A stretch of 33,309 nt of DNA from assembly GCA_029210875.1 (NCBI GenBank), contig JARGFJ010000027.1, forward strand, positions 1 to 33,309, written 5' to 3'. The notes beneath the pieces are model-generated. The model saw nothing but the letters and a program-made list of their open reading frames with translations. It ran no database searches and was not told where the DNA came from. Origin of the DNA: Gammaproteobacteria bacterium (GTDB taxonomy: Bacteria > Pseudomonadota > Gammaproteobacteria > Nitrosococcales > Methylophagaceae). Made by a program: the position numbers and the translations under genes. Each line of letters opens with the position of its first letter. Position 1 is the first letter of the stretch. Of the stretch, positions 23,607 through 32,083 are shown one piece after another.

Positions 23607-24484
23607 TGAGTGAGCAACAAATAAAACCCTATCCGATATTTTTAGGTTCAGAAATTGAACAAGCTGATCCTGAACAAGCGATGTTTCATGTTCTACCTGT
23701 ACCGTATGAAAAGTCAGTATCGTATGGCAGCGGCACCGCATTAGGTCCAAAAGCGATATTAAAAGCGTCGTGGCAGCTAGAAACGTGGGATGGTAAAAGT
23801 AAACCTTGCGATCAAGGTATTTATACCTGTGAAACGATTGATTGTTCGGTCGAGCCTGAGCAAGTGATTGAAAATATTGCCAATGCAACCCAAGAAATTA
23901 TAGAACAGGGTGGGTTGCCCGTCGTGTTAGGTGGCGAACACACTGTGACCTATGGTGTATTGAAAGGTCTAAAAGCCGCAGGTATCGAAGACTTTGGTAT
24001 CGTCCAAATTGATGCTCATGCTGATTTACGTGATGCCTATGAAGGTGACCCATTAAGTCATGCCTCAGTGATGAAACGTGCTGTTGATATGGGCATTCCA
24101 CTATATCAATTAGGTATTCGCGCCTACTGTGAAGAAGAAATGGGCTGCCGTGAGCAGTTTGGTGTTTATTTCCAAGATGCAGATCAATTAGTACCTAACA
24201 ACATTACTGAATTGACCCTGCCGGATGATTTTCCAGAAAAAGTATTTTTCACCTTAGATATTGATGGGATGGATCCGTCCGTATTCCCATCAACAGGCAC
24301 ACCTGTTCCCGGCGGTTTAGGCTGGTATCAAACATTAAGCTTAGTTGAATCAGTAGCAAAACAGCGTGAAATCATTGGTTTTGACATCATGGAATTTGCG
24401 CCTATCAATGATTTTCATACTTATGATTTTGCTGCGGCCATGCTCACATATAAAATGATGGGCATCGTTGAACGCAGCCGTTAA
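23606..24484 (+). CDS. speB: Agmatinase (ureohydrolase)
   Basis: This 292-residue ureohydrolase converts agmatine to putrescine and urea. The binuclear manganese ligands are visible: His112 in GGEHTVTYG, Asp136, His138 and Asp140 in IDAHADLRD, and two Asp in LDIDGMDPS near 218. The context with speA favours agmatinase over arginase. It provides the putrescine for the two preceding enzymes, although it is last in the operon. No strong terminator follows; a MITE-like element starts about 60 bases later. Confidence 0.93.
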   Translation: MSEQQIKPYPIFLGSEIEQADPEQAMFHVLPVPYEKSVSYGSGTALGPKAILKASWQLETWDGKSKPCDQGIYTCETIDCSVEPEQVIENIANATQEIIEQGGLPVVLGGEHTVTYGVLKGLKAAGIEDFGIVQIDAHADLRDAYEGDPLSHASVMKRAVDMGIPLYQLGIRAYCEEEMGCREQFGVYFQDADQLVPNNITELTLPDDFPEKVFFTLDIDGMDPSVFPSTGTPVPGGLGWYQTLSLVESVAKQREIIGFDIMEFAPINDFHTYDFAAAMLTYKMMGIVERSR

Positions 24485-24815
24485 GGATTAAAGCGTACAA
24501 ATTTGCAAAATGAACGATTTATTTTGCCCAACATCAGATATTTAATCTGAATCCTGGATAAGAAACAGCGCTTAGCAGCCCTGGTGACGCGAATAACGTC
24601 GTTGCAAAAGCGAGCAATAGAAATACGATTACATCACTTTTGCGCCTTGTTGTTGACACCACTGGAGCTGCTGAGTTTAACAGTCTGATTACAGTAGGGA
24701 AATAGAGTTTTGCACTATCCCTTATCCAGTATTCAGGTTATTTAGGAAGTTCTCCCATACAGAAATTGTAGCAATATCATTAGAGTAACGCTCTTTGATT
24801 GATAGCATTTTCTAG
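24485..24815. other. 331-bp intergenic region, speB to sensor kinase
   Basis: Apart from the MITE-like element I see no gene. A small hairpin TCAGAT/ATCTGA (24534-24550) lies at its left edge. The bases after 24740 must carry the promoter and start region of the sensor kinase, but no clear -35/-10 pair or good ribosome-binding site stands out. Confidence 0.6.
24543..24740. mobile_element. MITE-like element with imperfect inverted arms
   Basis: TAATCTGAATCCTGGATAAG at 24543-24562 is matched in reverse complement at 24721-24740 with 18 of 20 bases; extending inwards gives 23 of 29. Further inside, CTTAGCAG...TGGTGA of the left arm pairs with CTCAGCAG...TGGTGT of the right arm, and GCAAAAG (24604-24610) pairs with CTTTTGC (24637-24643), so nearly the whole element can fold on itself. 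ATTT occurs directly at both edges (24540-24543 and 24740-24743), a possible 4-bp target duplication. A minus frame 24534-24737 is open for 67 codons without a start and is probably a by-product. Confidence 0.65.
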
Positions 24816-26147
24816 ATGAATCTAAAACTCCGACTCAACCTTATCATAACGCTTTTATTGTTAATGATTATCGCAATAGGGGCGGTATCGACCATTCATA
24901 ATGCACGCCAAAATGTGCAAGCGGAAATTGCGTCTACAGCAGTGTTGGCAGTGCATATGTTAGATGCTGAGATATTGCTATATAGCTATGGAGCCGATTG
25001 GGGCCGACCTTCTGATGGTGCCAAGCGATCCAATTTCAATTTAAATAAATTACAGAATGTTCGACATTTAAAGATAGAGTTCTTAAACGTGTTTGGTGAT
25101 TTGATAGACAGTAATCACTATGCACAACATGAAACCATAGCACCTGACTGGTTTGTCCAAATTATGGACTCGGTGACAAAACAAATGCAGCCGACACAAC
25201 GCCAAGTATTTAAAGCTGGTCATATGATAGGTGAATTAGTTGTGACACCTGATCCATTAAATGAGATTGATGAAGTCTGGGAAGAAACTAAAACCATGTT
25301 GATCTTGCTGGTTTTTTTCATTATTACCGCTAATGTATTGATATATTTAGCAGTAAATCAGGCGTTGAAACCTATAGACCGAATTATAGAGGCATTATCA
25401 GAAATAGAATTGGGCAAATTTTCATTAAGACTGCCACAATTTTCTCTGCCGGAATTAACGAATATAAGCAATAAGTTTAATGTAATGGCAGACACGCTAC
25501 AGAAAAGCGTAGAAATGAATCGTCGTTTACACCAGCAAATCATTAATGTGCAGGAAAACGAACGCAAAAATCTTGCACGTGAGTTACATGATGAGATTGG
25601 TCAGCATTTAACCGCAATCAATCTAGATGCCGCAGCAATTAAAACGGCACCTAATCTTAAAGTAGCACAAGAAAGTGGTTCAGCTATCTCAGGTGTTGTC
25701 AGGCAAATGATTGATATTGTACGTAATATTTTGCAACGACTACGTCCCGCTGATCTTGATGAATTAGGACTTAAGCTTGCACTTGCCGAATTGGTCAATA
25801 CATGGAAACTACGCAATCCCACCACGCAGTGTCAGCTTAATGTGCGAGGTGAATTTGTTGATTTAGACGATTCGCTGCTAATTGCTATTTATAGAATTGT
25901 TCAAGAATGCCTGACTAATGTTGCCCGTCATTCGAATGCAGAGCATGTCGACATTACATTGATACAGGAAATAGATGAAATTAGTTTTACTGTCAAAGAT
26001 GATGGTGTTGGGTTTGATTTATCTCAAACTGGAAATAGCTTTGGTTTGCTAGGCATGAAAGAACGTTGTGAAGGTTTAAATGGAAGCTTTCATATCACGT
26101 CTGGGATTAATCACGGTGCCTGCATAGAAATAAGGCTGCCTTCTTAA
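24816..26147 (+). CDS. MoxY-like membrane sensor histidine kinase (HisKA_3)
   Basis: This 443-residue sensor has TM1 (8-27), a periplasmic domain of about 130 residues, TM2 (159-180), HAMP (about 181-235), a dimerisation helix with His258 in NLARELHDEIGQHL, and an ATPase domain with ECLTNVARHSNAEH and DDGVGFD. The periplasmic start (AEIASTAVLAVHMLDAEIL) resembles the LapD/MoxY N-terminal domain. MoxY and MxaY kinases are known regulators of methanol oxidation and, in some methanotrophs, of the lanthanide switch. The adjacent response regulator and the xox operon 1.7 kb downstream support such a role here. The ligand is unknown. Confidence 0.82.
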   Translation: MNLKLRLNLIITLLLLMIIAIGAVSTIHNARQNVQAEIASTAVLAVHMLDAEILLYSYGADWGRPSDGAKRSNFNLNKLQNVRHLKIEFLNVFGDLIDSNHYAQHETIAPDWFVQIMDSVTKQMQPTQRQVFKAGHMIGELVVTPDPLNEIDEVWEETKTMLILLVFFIITANVLIYLAVNQALKPIDRIIEALSEIELGKFSLRLPQFSLPELTNISNKFNVMADTLQKSVEMNRRLHQQIINVQENERKNLARELHDEIGQHLTAINLDAAAIKTAPNLKVAQESGSAISGVVRQMIDIVRNILQRLRPADLDELGLKLALAELVNTWKLRNPTTQCQLNVRGEFVDLDDSLLIAIYRIVQECLTNVARHSNAEHVDITLIQEIDEISFTVKDDGVGFDLSQTGNSFGLLGMKERCEGLNGSFHITSGINHGACIEIRLPS

Positions 26148-26154
26148 AGGAAAA

Positions 26155-26799
26155 ATGATGGATAAAAAAATTACAGTATTACTGGTCGATGATCATGCAG
26201 TTGTTCGTTCTGGTTTGAGACGATTGCTTGAGCAAGGCGACGAGGTGGATGTGGTTGCTGAAGCAGAAAGTGGTGAGCAGGCTTATCAACTATATGGCGA
26301 AATATTACCCGAGATTTTGGTTATGGATATGTCTATGCCCGGCATCGGCGGATTGGAAGCGCTTCGGCGTATTAAATTACGTTATTCGAAGGCAAAAATC
26401 ATTATTTTCTCAATGTATGAAAATGCCACATTTTCTACACAAGCACTGACTGCCGGGGCATTAGGTTATGTATCCAAGTCAGGTGAGGCAGGCGATCTAC
26501 TCACTGCAGTTAAACAGGTCTATGCAGGCAAAATTTATCTTAGCTCTGAAATGGCCCAGAAAATTGCACTGCACACGATGAGTGGTGACGATAATCCGAT
26601 ACAAAAGCTGACAGCAAGAGAGTTTGAGATTTTTCGCCTTCTAGCAGAAGGCAAAGTAGTCGATGAAATAGCAAAACTGCTCAATATAGGTCAAAAAACA
26701 GTGGCAAATTATCAAACACTATTAAAACAGAAGTTGCATATCAACAGTCCTGTTGAGCTGGTACGCCTCGCGATTCGACACGGTGTAATAGAAGATTAA
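26155..26799 (+). CDS. NarL/LuxR-family response regulator
   Basis: This is a 214-residue two-domain regulator. The receiver has Asp12/Asp13, the phospho-acceptor Asp58 in VMDMSMPG and Lys108 in VSKSG. The C-terminal GerE/LuxR helix-turn-helix covers about 150-210 (LTAREFEIFRLLAEGKVVDE). AAAGGA precedes tandem ATGs at 26155 and 26158; either could be used. It starts seven bases after the kinase gene, so the two form a cognate pair. The xoxF upstream region, with its inverted repeats, is a plausible target. Confidence 0.87.
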   Translation: MMDKKITVLLVDDHAVVRSGLRRLLEQGDEVDVVAEAESGEQAYQLYGEILPEILVMDMSMPGIGGLEALRRIKLRYSKAKIIIFSMYENATFSTQALTAGALGYVSKSGEAGDLLTAVKQVYAGKIYLSSEMAQKIALHTMSGDDNPIQKLTAREFEIFRLLAEGKVVDEIAKLLNIGQKTVANYQTLLKQKLHINSPVELVRLAIRHGVIED

Positions 26800-26812
26800 A
26801 TTAGGAGTAATA

Positions 26813-27628
26813 ATGAAAAAACAACTAAAAACATTAGCAGCATTATTAATGGTGTCTATGCCAACCCTGGTGAATGCCGACTTTGTGCAAGGCAAAACAG
26901 CGATGATAGCGGGTGATTATGCAACAGCCATATCAGAGTTTTCACCTTTAGCTCAACAGGGCGATGTGATATCACAATATCTTATGGGTGTCATATACGA
27001 TGATGGTCTGGGTGTTGAACGTGATCAGAAGCAGGCCGCTAACTGGTACGAAAAGGCAGCTCATCAGGGCAATGTCAATGCGCAATATAATTTGGGCGTG
27101 ATGTACAGTAAAGGTCAAGGTGTTGAAATAGATTTAGAAAAAAGTGCACATTGGTATGGTAAAGCCGCTGAACAAGGACTTGCCTTAGCTCAGTTTGCAC
27201 TTGGAGATATGTATACAAAAGGCTGGGGTGTCAAACAGGATTACCAACAAGCTGCGAATTGGTTTGAGAAAGCAGCAAAACAGAAACACTTTAAATCACA
27301 GTTTTCTTTAGGACTGCTTTATTACGAAGGTAAAGGTGTACCAAAAGATCAACAAAAAGCGGCATATTGGACACGCCTGTCAGCGGAACAAGGTCATTAT
27401 AAAGCGCAATACACCTTAGGCATGATGTATAAAGAAGGCATTGGAGTGGAACAAAACCTTGTTCTTGCTTATGCATTATTAGAGCTAGCAACACGTGATG
27501 GTCATGCGGCCGCTGAGAAGTTCAAGAAAGAACTAACATTGGAAATGAAAGAGGAACAACTTAAAAAAGCTAAATCTATCGCCAGTTCATGGCAAACAAG
27601 TACGCCAATATCTATCCCAAGTACTTAA
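26813..27628 (+). CDS. Secreted Sel1-repeat protein
   Basis: This 271-residue protein has a signal peptide (cleavage likely after LVNA, residue 22) and five or so Sel1-like repeats of about 36 residues, for example AQYNLGVMYSKGQGVEIDL and AQFALGDMYTKGWGV. These repeats form alpha-solenoids used for protein contacts. AGGAG precedes the ATG and the gene is 13 bases after the response regulator, so it is cotranscribed with the two-component pair and may modulate the sensor in the periplasm. That role is inferred. A strong terminator closes the unit. Confidence 0.8.
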   Translation: MKKQLKTLAALLMVSMPTLVNADFVQGKTAMIAGDYATAISEFSPLAQQGDVISQYLMGVIYDDGLGVERDQKQAANWYEKAAHQGNVNAQYNLGVMYSKGQGVEIDLEKSAHWYGKAAEQGLALAQFALGDMYTKGWGVKQDYQQAANWFEKAAKQKHFKSQFSLGLLYYEGKGVPKDQQKAAYWTRLSAEQGHYKAQYTLGMMYKEGIGVEQNLVLAYALLELATRDGHAAAEKFKKELTLEMKEEQLKKAKSIASSWQTSTPISIPST

Positions 27629-27653
27629 TTCTAAGTCATTGTTTTATAGATAT

Positions 27654-27683
27654 AAAAGGACGGTCCTAGGGCTGTCCTTTTTT
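27654..27683 (+). terminator. Rho-independent terminator after the Sel1 gene
   Basis: AAAAGGACGG pairs with CTGTCCTTTT (one G-U pair), loop TCCTAGGG, followed by further T residues. It separates the regulator unit from xoxF. Confidence 0.9.
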
Positions 27684-27717
27684 ATTTCACGCTACTCTTA
27701 GGGAAGCAGTCATATTC

Positions 27718-27762
27718 AAGCTCGGGAACTCCTCTCGTTTCATGGTGTTAAGTCGAGCTTAA
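27718..27762. promoter_or_regulatory. Inverted repeats upstream of xoxF (possible operator)
   Basis: TTAAG-TCGAG-CTTAA at 27748-27762 is a 5-bp inverted repeat with 5-bp spacer. AAGCTCG at 27718-27724 is also repeated inverted as CGAGCTT at 27754-27760. They lie about 70-110 bases before the xoxF start in the only sizeable noncoding space of the operon, so they are candidate binding sites for the adjacent LuxR-type regulator. No promoter hexamers are obvious. Confidence 0.4.
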
Positions 27763-27830
27763 ACTTTTACACGCTATCCGTAAAAACGGTGAAGCGGCTT
27801 AATATCCTAACAAAAATCAAGGGGAGAAAT

Positions 27831-29741
27831 ATGAATAAAGCCAAATTTACTTTGCGAGCCAGTATAGTTGCACTGGGAACAGTGGCAATGATTGGTCTTG
27901 CAGGTCAGGCAAGTGCTAATGATGAAATCATCAAGCGCAGCCAAAATCCTGATATGTGGGCGGCACCAGGTGGTGACTTGGCAATGACACGTCACAGTGC
28001 TTTGAAAGATATCAATACAAAAAATGTTAAAAACCTTCACATGGCATGGTCACAATCAACAGGTGCACTTCGTGGTCATGAGGGGCAACCTGTTGTGGTT
28101 GAACATAATGGTAAGCCAATGATGTATTTTGTCAGTGCCTGGCCAAACATTGTGCAAGCACTAGATCTATCAAATCCTGATAAACCTGCACAGGTATGGA
28201 ACTATCAGAAAAAAACCGATCGTGATATGTCTGCAGTACCGCGCGCCTGTTGTGACACGGTTAACCGTGGTTTGAACTATGCTGATGGTAAAGTTATTTT
28301 CCATACACTGGATGGTTTATTGATTGCACTTGATGCCACGACTGGTGAAGAAGTGTGGGTGACCAAACATGCATATCCAGATAAAGGTGAAACACACACT
28401 GGACCAGCAATGGTAGCTGAAAACCTGGTTATTGCCGGTTTTGGTGGTGACGAATTTGCAGCACGTGGCCGTATGGTTGCTTATGATATTAAAACAGGTA
28501 AAGAAGTATGGACTTGTCATAGCACAGGTTCTGACAAAGACGTTTGTTTAACACCTGAAACCAATAAAGATAATCCGCACTACGGTACCTACGGACATGA
28601 TTTGGGTATGATTACTTATCCACGCGATGAGTGGAAAATTGGTGGTGGTGCACCATGGGCATGGTTCACTTATGACCCTGATTTGAAAATTGTTTATGCC
28701 GGTACCGGTAACCCAGGTCACTGGTCACCTGCGTATCGTTGTGGTGAAGAAGGCAAAAACTTGACGCATGAAAAATGTAACGAGTACAACCCAAAAATCA
28801 ATTCAGGTAACTGGGATAACAAATGGTCTATGACTATTATGGCTCGTAAAGTTGATACGGGTGAAGTAGTGTGGGCTTACCAGAAAACGCCATTTGATCA
28901 GTGGGACTATGATGGCGTAAACGAAAACATCCTGGTTGATAACCTGAAGGTTGACGGTAAGAAGCATAAAGCATTGGTTAACTTTGATCGTAATGGCTTT
29001 GCTTATGTTATGGATCGTACCAACGGTGATCTACTTCGTGCGCACAAATTCGTTACCGTTGATTGGGCTGAGAAAGTAGACTTGGTAACAGGTCGTCCGC
29101 TTAAAGTGAAAGAGCACTCACCATTTGAACGCGGTCGTAATGTAGCTACATGCCCATCTGCACAAGGTGGTAAAGATCAGCAACCGGCATCGGTTGATCC
29201 ATCTGAACCAAACATTTTCTATGTACCAACAAACAACTGGTGTATGGAAGATGAACCTCAAGAACGTACTCATACTCAACAAGGTACGGTTTACGTATTT
29301 GCTAACGTCTATATGTATCAAGAAAAACCAGGTGTTTCTGGTAAGTTGAAAAAATTTGACGTTGTAACAGGTAAAACCATTTGGGAAATTGCTGATTCAT
29401 ACCAAAACTGGAGTGGTACATTGAACACTGCTGGTGGTTTAGTGTTCTACGGTAGCATGGGTGGTGACTTCCGTGCGGTTGACCGTAATTCAGGTAAAGT
29501 GGTTTGGGAACGTAAGCTGGGTTCAGGTATTATCGGTAACCCAATTTCCTGGAAAGTCGATGGTAAACAATATGTTGGCGTATTCAGTGGTTTAGGTGGT
29601 TGGGCTGGTTTGCCAGTAACTGCCGATCTGGATTTCTCTGACAAATATGGTGCTATCGGTGCAACAGCGATGGCGAAAGCTGCCAAACTGAACCTCATTC
29701 CACAAGGTGGTGAGTTCACAGCATTCCGGGTTTATCCATAA
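27831..29741 (+). CDS. xoxF: Lanthanide-dependent PQQ methanol dehydrogenase
   Basis: This 636-residue periplasmic quinoprotein oxidises methanol. The signal peptide ends near QASA (residue 29). Adjacent Cys140-Cys141 in RACCDTVNRG form the vicinal disulfide under PQQ. Asp359-Tyr360-Asp361 in QWDYDG carries the extra Asp (+2) that marks lanthanide-binding XoxF-type enzymes, in contrast to Ala in MxaF. Glu208 and Asn294 (in GTGNPGHW) are likely metal ligands. The ATG at 27831 with GGGGAG upstream replaces a GTG at 27789. Segments 229-239 and 301-328 hold extra Cys pairs (229/239, 304/316). XoxJ and XoxG follow. Confidence 0.95.
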   Translation: MNKAKFTLRASIVALGTVAMIGLAGQASANDEIIKRSQNPDMWAAPGGDLAMTRHSALKDINTKNVKNLHMAWSQSTGALRGHEGQPVVVEHNGKPMMYFVSAWPNIVQALDLSNPDKPAQVWNYQKKTDRDMSAVPRACCDTVNRGLNYADGKVIFHTLDGLLIALDATTGEEVWVTKHAYPDKGETHTGPAMVAENLVIAGFGGDEFAARGRMVAYDIKTGKEVWTCHSTGSDKDVCLTPETNKDNPHYGTYGHDLGMITYPRDEWKIGGGAPWAWFTYDPDLKIVYAGTGNPGHWSPAYRCGEEGKNLTHEKCNEYNPKINSGNWDNKWSMTIMARKVDTGEVVWAYQKTPFDQWDYDGVNENILVDNLKVDGKKHKALVNFDRNGFAYVMDRTNGDLLRAHKFVTVDWAEKVDLVTGRPLKVKEHSPFERGRNVATCPSAQGGKDQQPASVDPSEPNIFYVPTNNWCMEDEPQERTHTQQGTVYVFANVYMYQEKPGVSGKLKKFDVVTGKTIWEIADSYQNWSGTLNTAGGLVFYGSMGGDFRAVDRNSGKVVWERKLGSGIIGNPISWKVDGKQYVGVFSGLGGWAGLPVTADLDFSDKYGAIGATAMAKAAKLNLIPQGGEFTAFRVYP

Positions 29742-29792
29742 ATTACGGAATGGTTAGAACAAGCAAATCTAAGTAGCAAAACTTGCCGAAGG

Positions 29793-29826
29793 GAGGGCAC
29801 CTGTAACAGGTGCTCTCTCTTTGGCT
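29793..29826 (+). terminator. Hairpin between xoxF and xoxJ (attenuator or terminator)
   Basis: GAGGGCACCTG, loop TAA, CAGGTGCTCTC forms an 11-bp stem with one G-U pair, followed by a pyrimidine/T-rich run. It probably lowers xoxJG expression relative to xoxF or protects the xoxF 3' end. Confidence 0.75.
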
Positions 29827-29853
29827 TTTTACGTTGTATCAACAGGAAATATC

Positions 29854-31521
29854 ATGGCAAGTAAATTAATTCTCACATTATCGGCCACTAGTCTGGCAAT
29901 AAGTAGCGCTGTGTTTGCAGCTGATAATGTTCCGGCACTACGTGTATGTGCCGATCCCGGCAATATGCCTTTATCCAATACACAGAGTGAAGGCTTTCAT
30001 AACAAAATTGCAGAAGTCCTGGCGCAAGCAATGGGGACACATGTCACTTATGCCTATAGACCGTATCTTGAGCGTGGCCTGACGCGACAAACATTCAAAA
30101 ATAACCGCTGTGACATATTGATGGATATGTCGGCAGACAATGAAAGAATGATTACGACCACACCGCTATATCGAAGCACATTTGTGCTTGCAACTAAAGC
30201 TGATAGTCCATACAAATTTAGTTCTTTTGCTGATCCTGAGTTGAAAGAATTGACTATTGGGGTATTTCAACATTCTGCTATCAGAACTGAATTGATGGAA
30301 CACGGCATCAATGGCAACAACCTAAGGCTTCATATCATTAGTCACAATGCTGATTTAAAACCGGAAAGGCAACCTACCAAGCAAGTCGAAGCCGTTATCA
30401 ATGGTGATCTGGATATTGCTGGCGCGTGGGGACCTTTGGCTGGCTGGTACAACGCGGGCGATACAAAACCGTTGACCTTATATCCACTTAATCAATACGA
30501 CACAGTATTACCAATGGAGTTTGAGCTGGGAATTGGTTTGAAAAAATCTGATACGCAATTGCGAGATAAACTCAATCAAGTACTGATTCAAGAAAAAGAA
30601 AAAATCAAGGAAATATTAGTGTCATATGGCGTGCCACTTGTTGAGTGTTCAAACTGTATTGTATCTGGTGATATTCCTTCACATGGTCCGTATCAACAAC
30701 ATGAGCATGTCGTAGCCAAATATCAAACAGCGAAACAATCTAATAAAGATGAATTACCAGAACAGATTGATGCAGCATTGCAAGCTGGCAGTACCTTAGA
30801 TGGTGAGTTGCTGAATGCTGTGCTGGCAAAAGATTTACCGCGTGTTAGTTATGTCATTGAACGTGGTGCAGATATAAATACGCCCGATGCCAATGGACTG
30901 ACGCCTTTAATGAATGCGGTTAAGGGTGCAAACCTCGATTTGGTTAAATTATTACTTAAAAACAAGGCCGAACCGAATGCAATTGATAGTGATGGTTGGA
31001 CAGCTGCAATGCATGCTGCCTGGTTAAATGAACCTAAGATGATTAGAACTTTATCGGCCTATGGTACTGATTTTGAAAAAGTTGAAAAGCTGACTCAAAG
31101 TACAGCCTTAAGTTTAGCAGTACAGAACGGTAAAGCCTTAGCCGTAGTTGCATTGCTCGATAGTGGTGCTGATGCCAATCTAGCGGTAGGTGAGGCTAAC
31201 TATACACCTCTGATGATTGCTGCAAAAGTTGGCAAACTACCTGTGGCTCAAACCTTAGTTCAATATGGTGCGAACCCAAATCTGACCAATGATGGTGGTG
31301 TCACTGCATTGATGATCGCTGCGGCAAATAATAACCCGGATATTATTTCTCTATTGATTAAATCCGGTGCAGATCCTGAACTGAAAAATGCGAAAGGTCA
31401 GACCGCGTATGAAATTGCTCATCAGCGTGAAGCGAAAGATGCCATTCACATGTTCCACCGATTTAACATCAATAAGCTGTCGATAGCGACACAAAACAAT
31501 AAATTATCAATCGAGTCTTAA
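29854..31521 (+). CDS. xoxJ: XoxJ periplasmic binding protein fused to ankyrin repeats
   Basis: This is a 555-residue exported protein (signal peptide to about FAA, residue 23). Residues 27-265 are the MxaJ/XoxJ-type periplasmic solute-binding domain found beside quinoprotein dehydrogenases (RVCADPGNMPLSN, GDLDIAGAWGPLAGW) and thought to help activate or load the dehydrogenase. A CSNC motif at 265-268 ends it. Residues 316-535 hold about six ankyrin repeats, such as TPLMNAVKGANLDLVKLLLK and TPLMIAAKVGKLPVAQTLVQ. Ordinary XoxJ is about 270-300 residues, so the C-terminal half is an added module. The ATG at 29854 has AGGAAA upstream. The frame is continuous and codon use seems alike throughout. 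Confidence 0.88.
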   Translation: MASKLILTLSATSLAISSAVFAADNVPALRVCADPGNMPLSNTQSEGFHNKIAEVLAQAMGTHVTYAYRPYLERGLTRQTFKNNRCDILMDMSADNERMITTTPLYRSTFVLATKADSPYKFSSFADPELKELTIGVFQHSAIRTELMEHGINGNNLRLHIISHNADLKPERQPTKQVEAVINGDLDIAGAWGPLAGWYNAGDTKPLTLYPLNQYDTVLPMEFELGIGLKKSDTQLRDKLNQVLIQEKEKIKEILVSYGVPLVECSNCIVSGDIPSHGPYQQHEHVVAKYQTAKQSNKDELPEQIDAALQAGSTLDGELLNAVLAKDLPRVSYVIERGADINTPDANGLTPLMNAVKGANLDLVKLLLKNKAEPNAIDSDGWTAAMHAAWLNEPKMIRTLSAYGTDFEKVEKLTQSTALSLAVQNGKALAVVALLDSGADANLAVGEANYTPLMIAAKVGKLPVAQTLVQYGANPNLTNDGGVTALMIAAANNNPDIISLLIKSGADPELKNAKGQTAYEIAHQREAKDAIHMFHRFNINKLSIATQNNKLSIES

Positions 31522-31545
31522 AATCTTAATCACAAAGGAAGTCAA

Positions 31546-32064
31546 ATGAAGATAAAGCAAGTATGTATTGCAGCCAGTTTTGCAACGGCAATGATGTTGT
31601 CCATGAGTGGGTTTGCAGGTGGCGAACCAGAAGGCACATTAGCAGTAAGCGATGATAGCTCAGCTATGGTTGGTATGAGTCCGCGTGAGCGTGTGGCTTC
31701 AACACCCAAAGGTGAATTGAAAAATCCCTATACCGACAATGAAGAAATGATCACAGCCGGTAAAGATAGGTATTTCGGTAATAGTTGTAACGGCTGCCAT
31801 GGCGGTGGAGCCGGTGGTGGTATGTGCCCCCCTATATCAAACGAAGTATTTGTCTATGGCAGTGATGATGACACCTTATTTCGTTTAGTTACACTAGGTA
31901 GTGATGATTTGCAAAAAGCCGGTTACTTTCGAAAAGGCATGGAAGGCGTTGTTGGACCAATGCCACCTTATGGCGACATTATCAAAACAGATGATGAGCT
32001 ATGGAAAATCATTGCTTGGCTAAGAACGCAGTACAAGGGTGATATCAAACGTCGCGACTGGTAA
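31546..32064 (+). CDS. xoxG: Cytochrome c electron acceptor of XoxF
   Basis: This 172-residue periplasmic monohaem cytochrome (cytochrome cL-like) has a signal peptide ending near FAG (25), the haem motif CNGCH at 81-85 followed by a Gly-rich loop and MCPP, as in MxaG/XoxG, and Met139 in VGPMPPYGD as likely axial ligand. It receives electrons from PQQ in XoxF. It has its own AAGGAAG ribosome-binding site, 24 bases after xoxJ. Confidence 0.9.
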   Translation: MKIKQVCIAASFATAMMLSMSGFAGGEPEGTLAVSDDSSAMVGMSPRERVASTPKGELKNPYTDNEEMITAGKDRYFGNSCNGCHGGGAGGGMCPPISNEVFVYGSDDDTLFRLVTLGSDDLQKAGYFRKGMEGVVGPMPPYGDIIKTDDELWKIIAWLRTQYKGDIKRRDW

Positions 32065-32083
32065 TAAAATTAGGAATAAAATA

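Noticed and set aside
24534-24737. Minus-strand 67-codon frame with a hydrophobic stretch as a small membrane protein gene
   Set aside because: It has only a GTG without a ribosome-binding site and coincides almost exactly with the foldback element, so it is more likely a by-product of the repeat.
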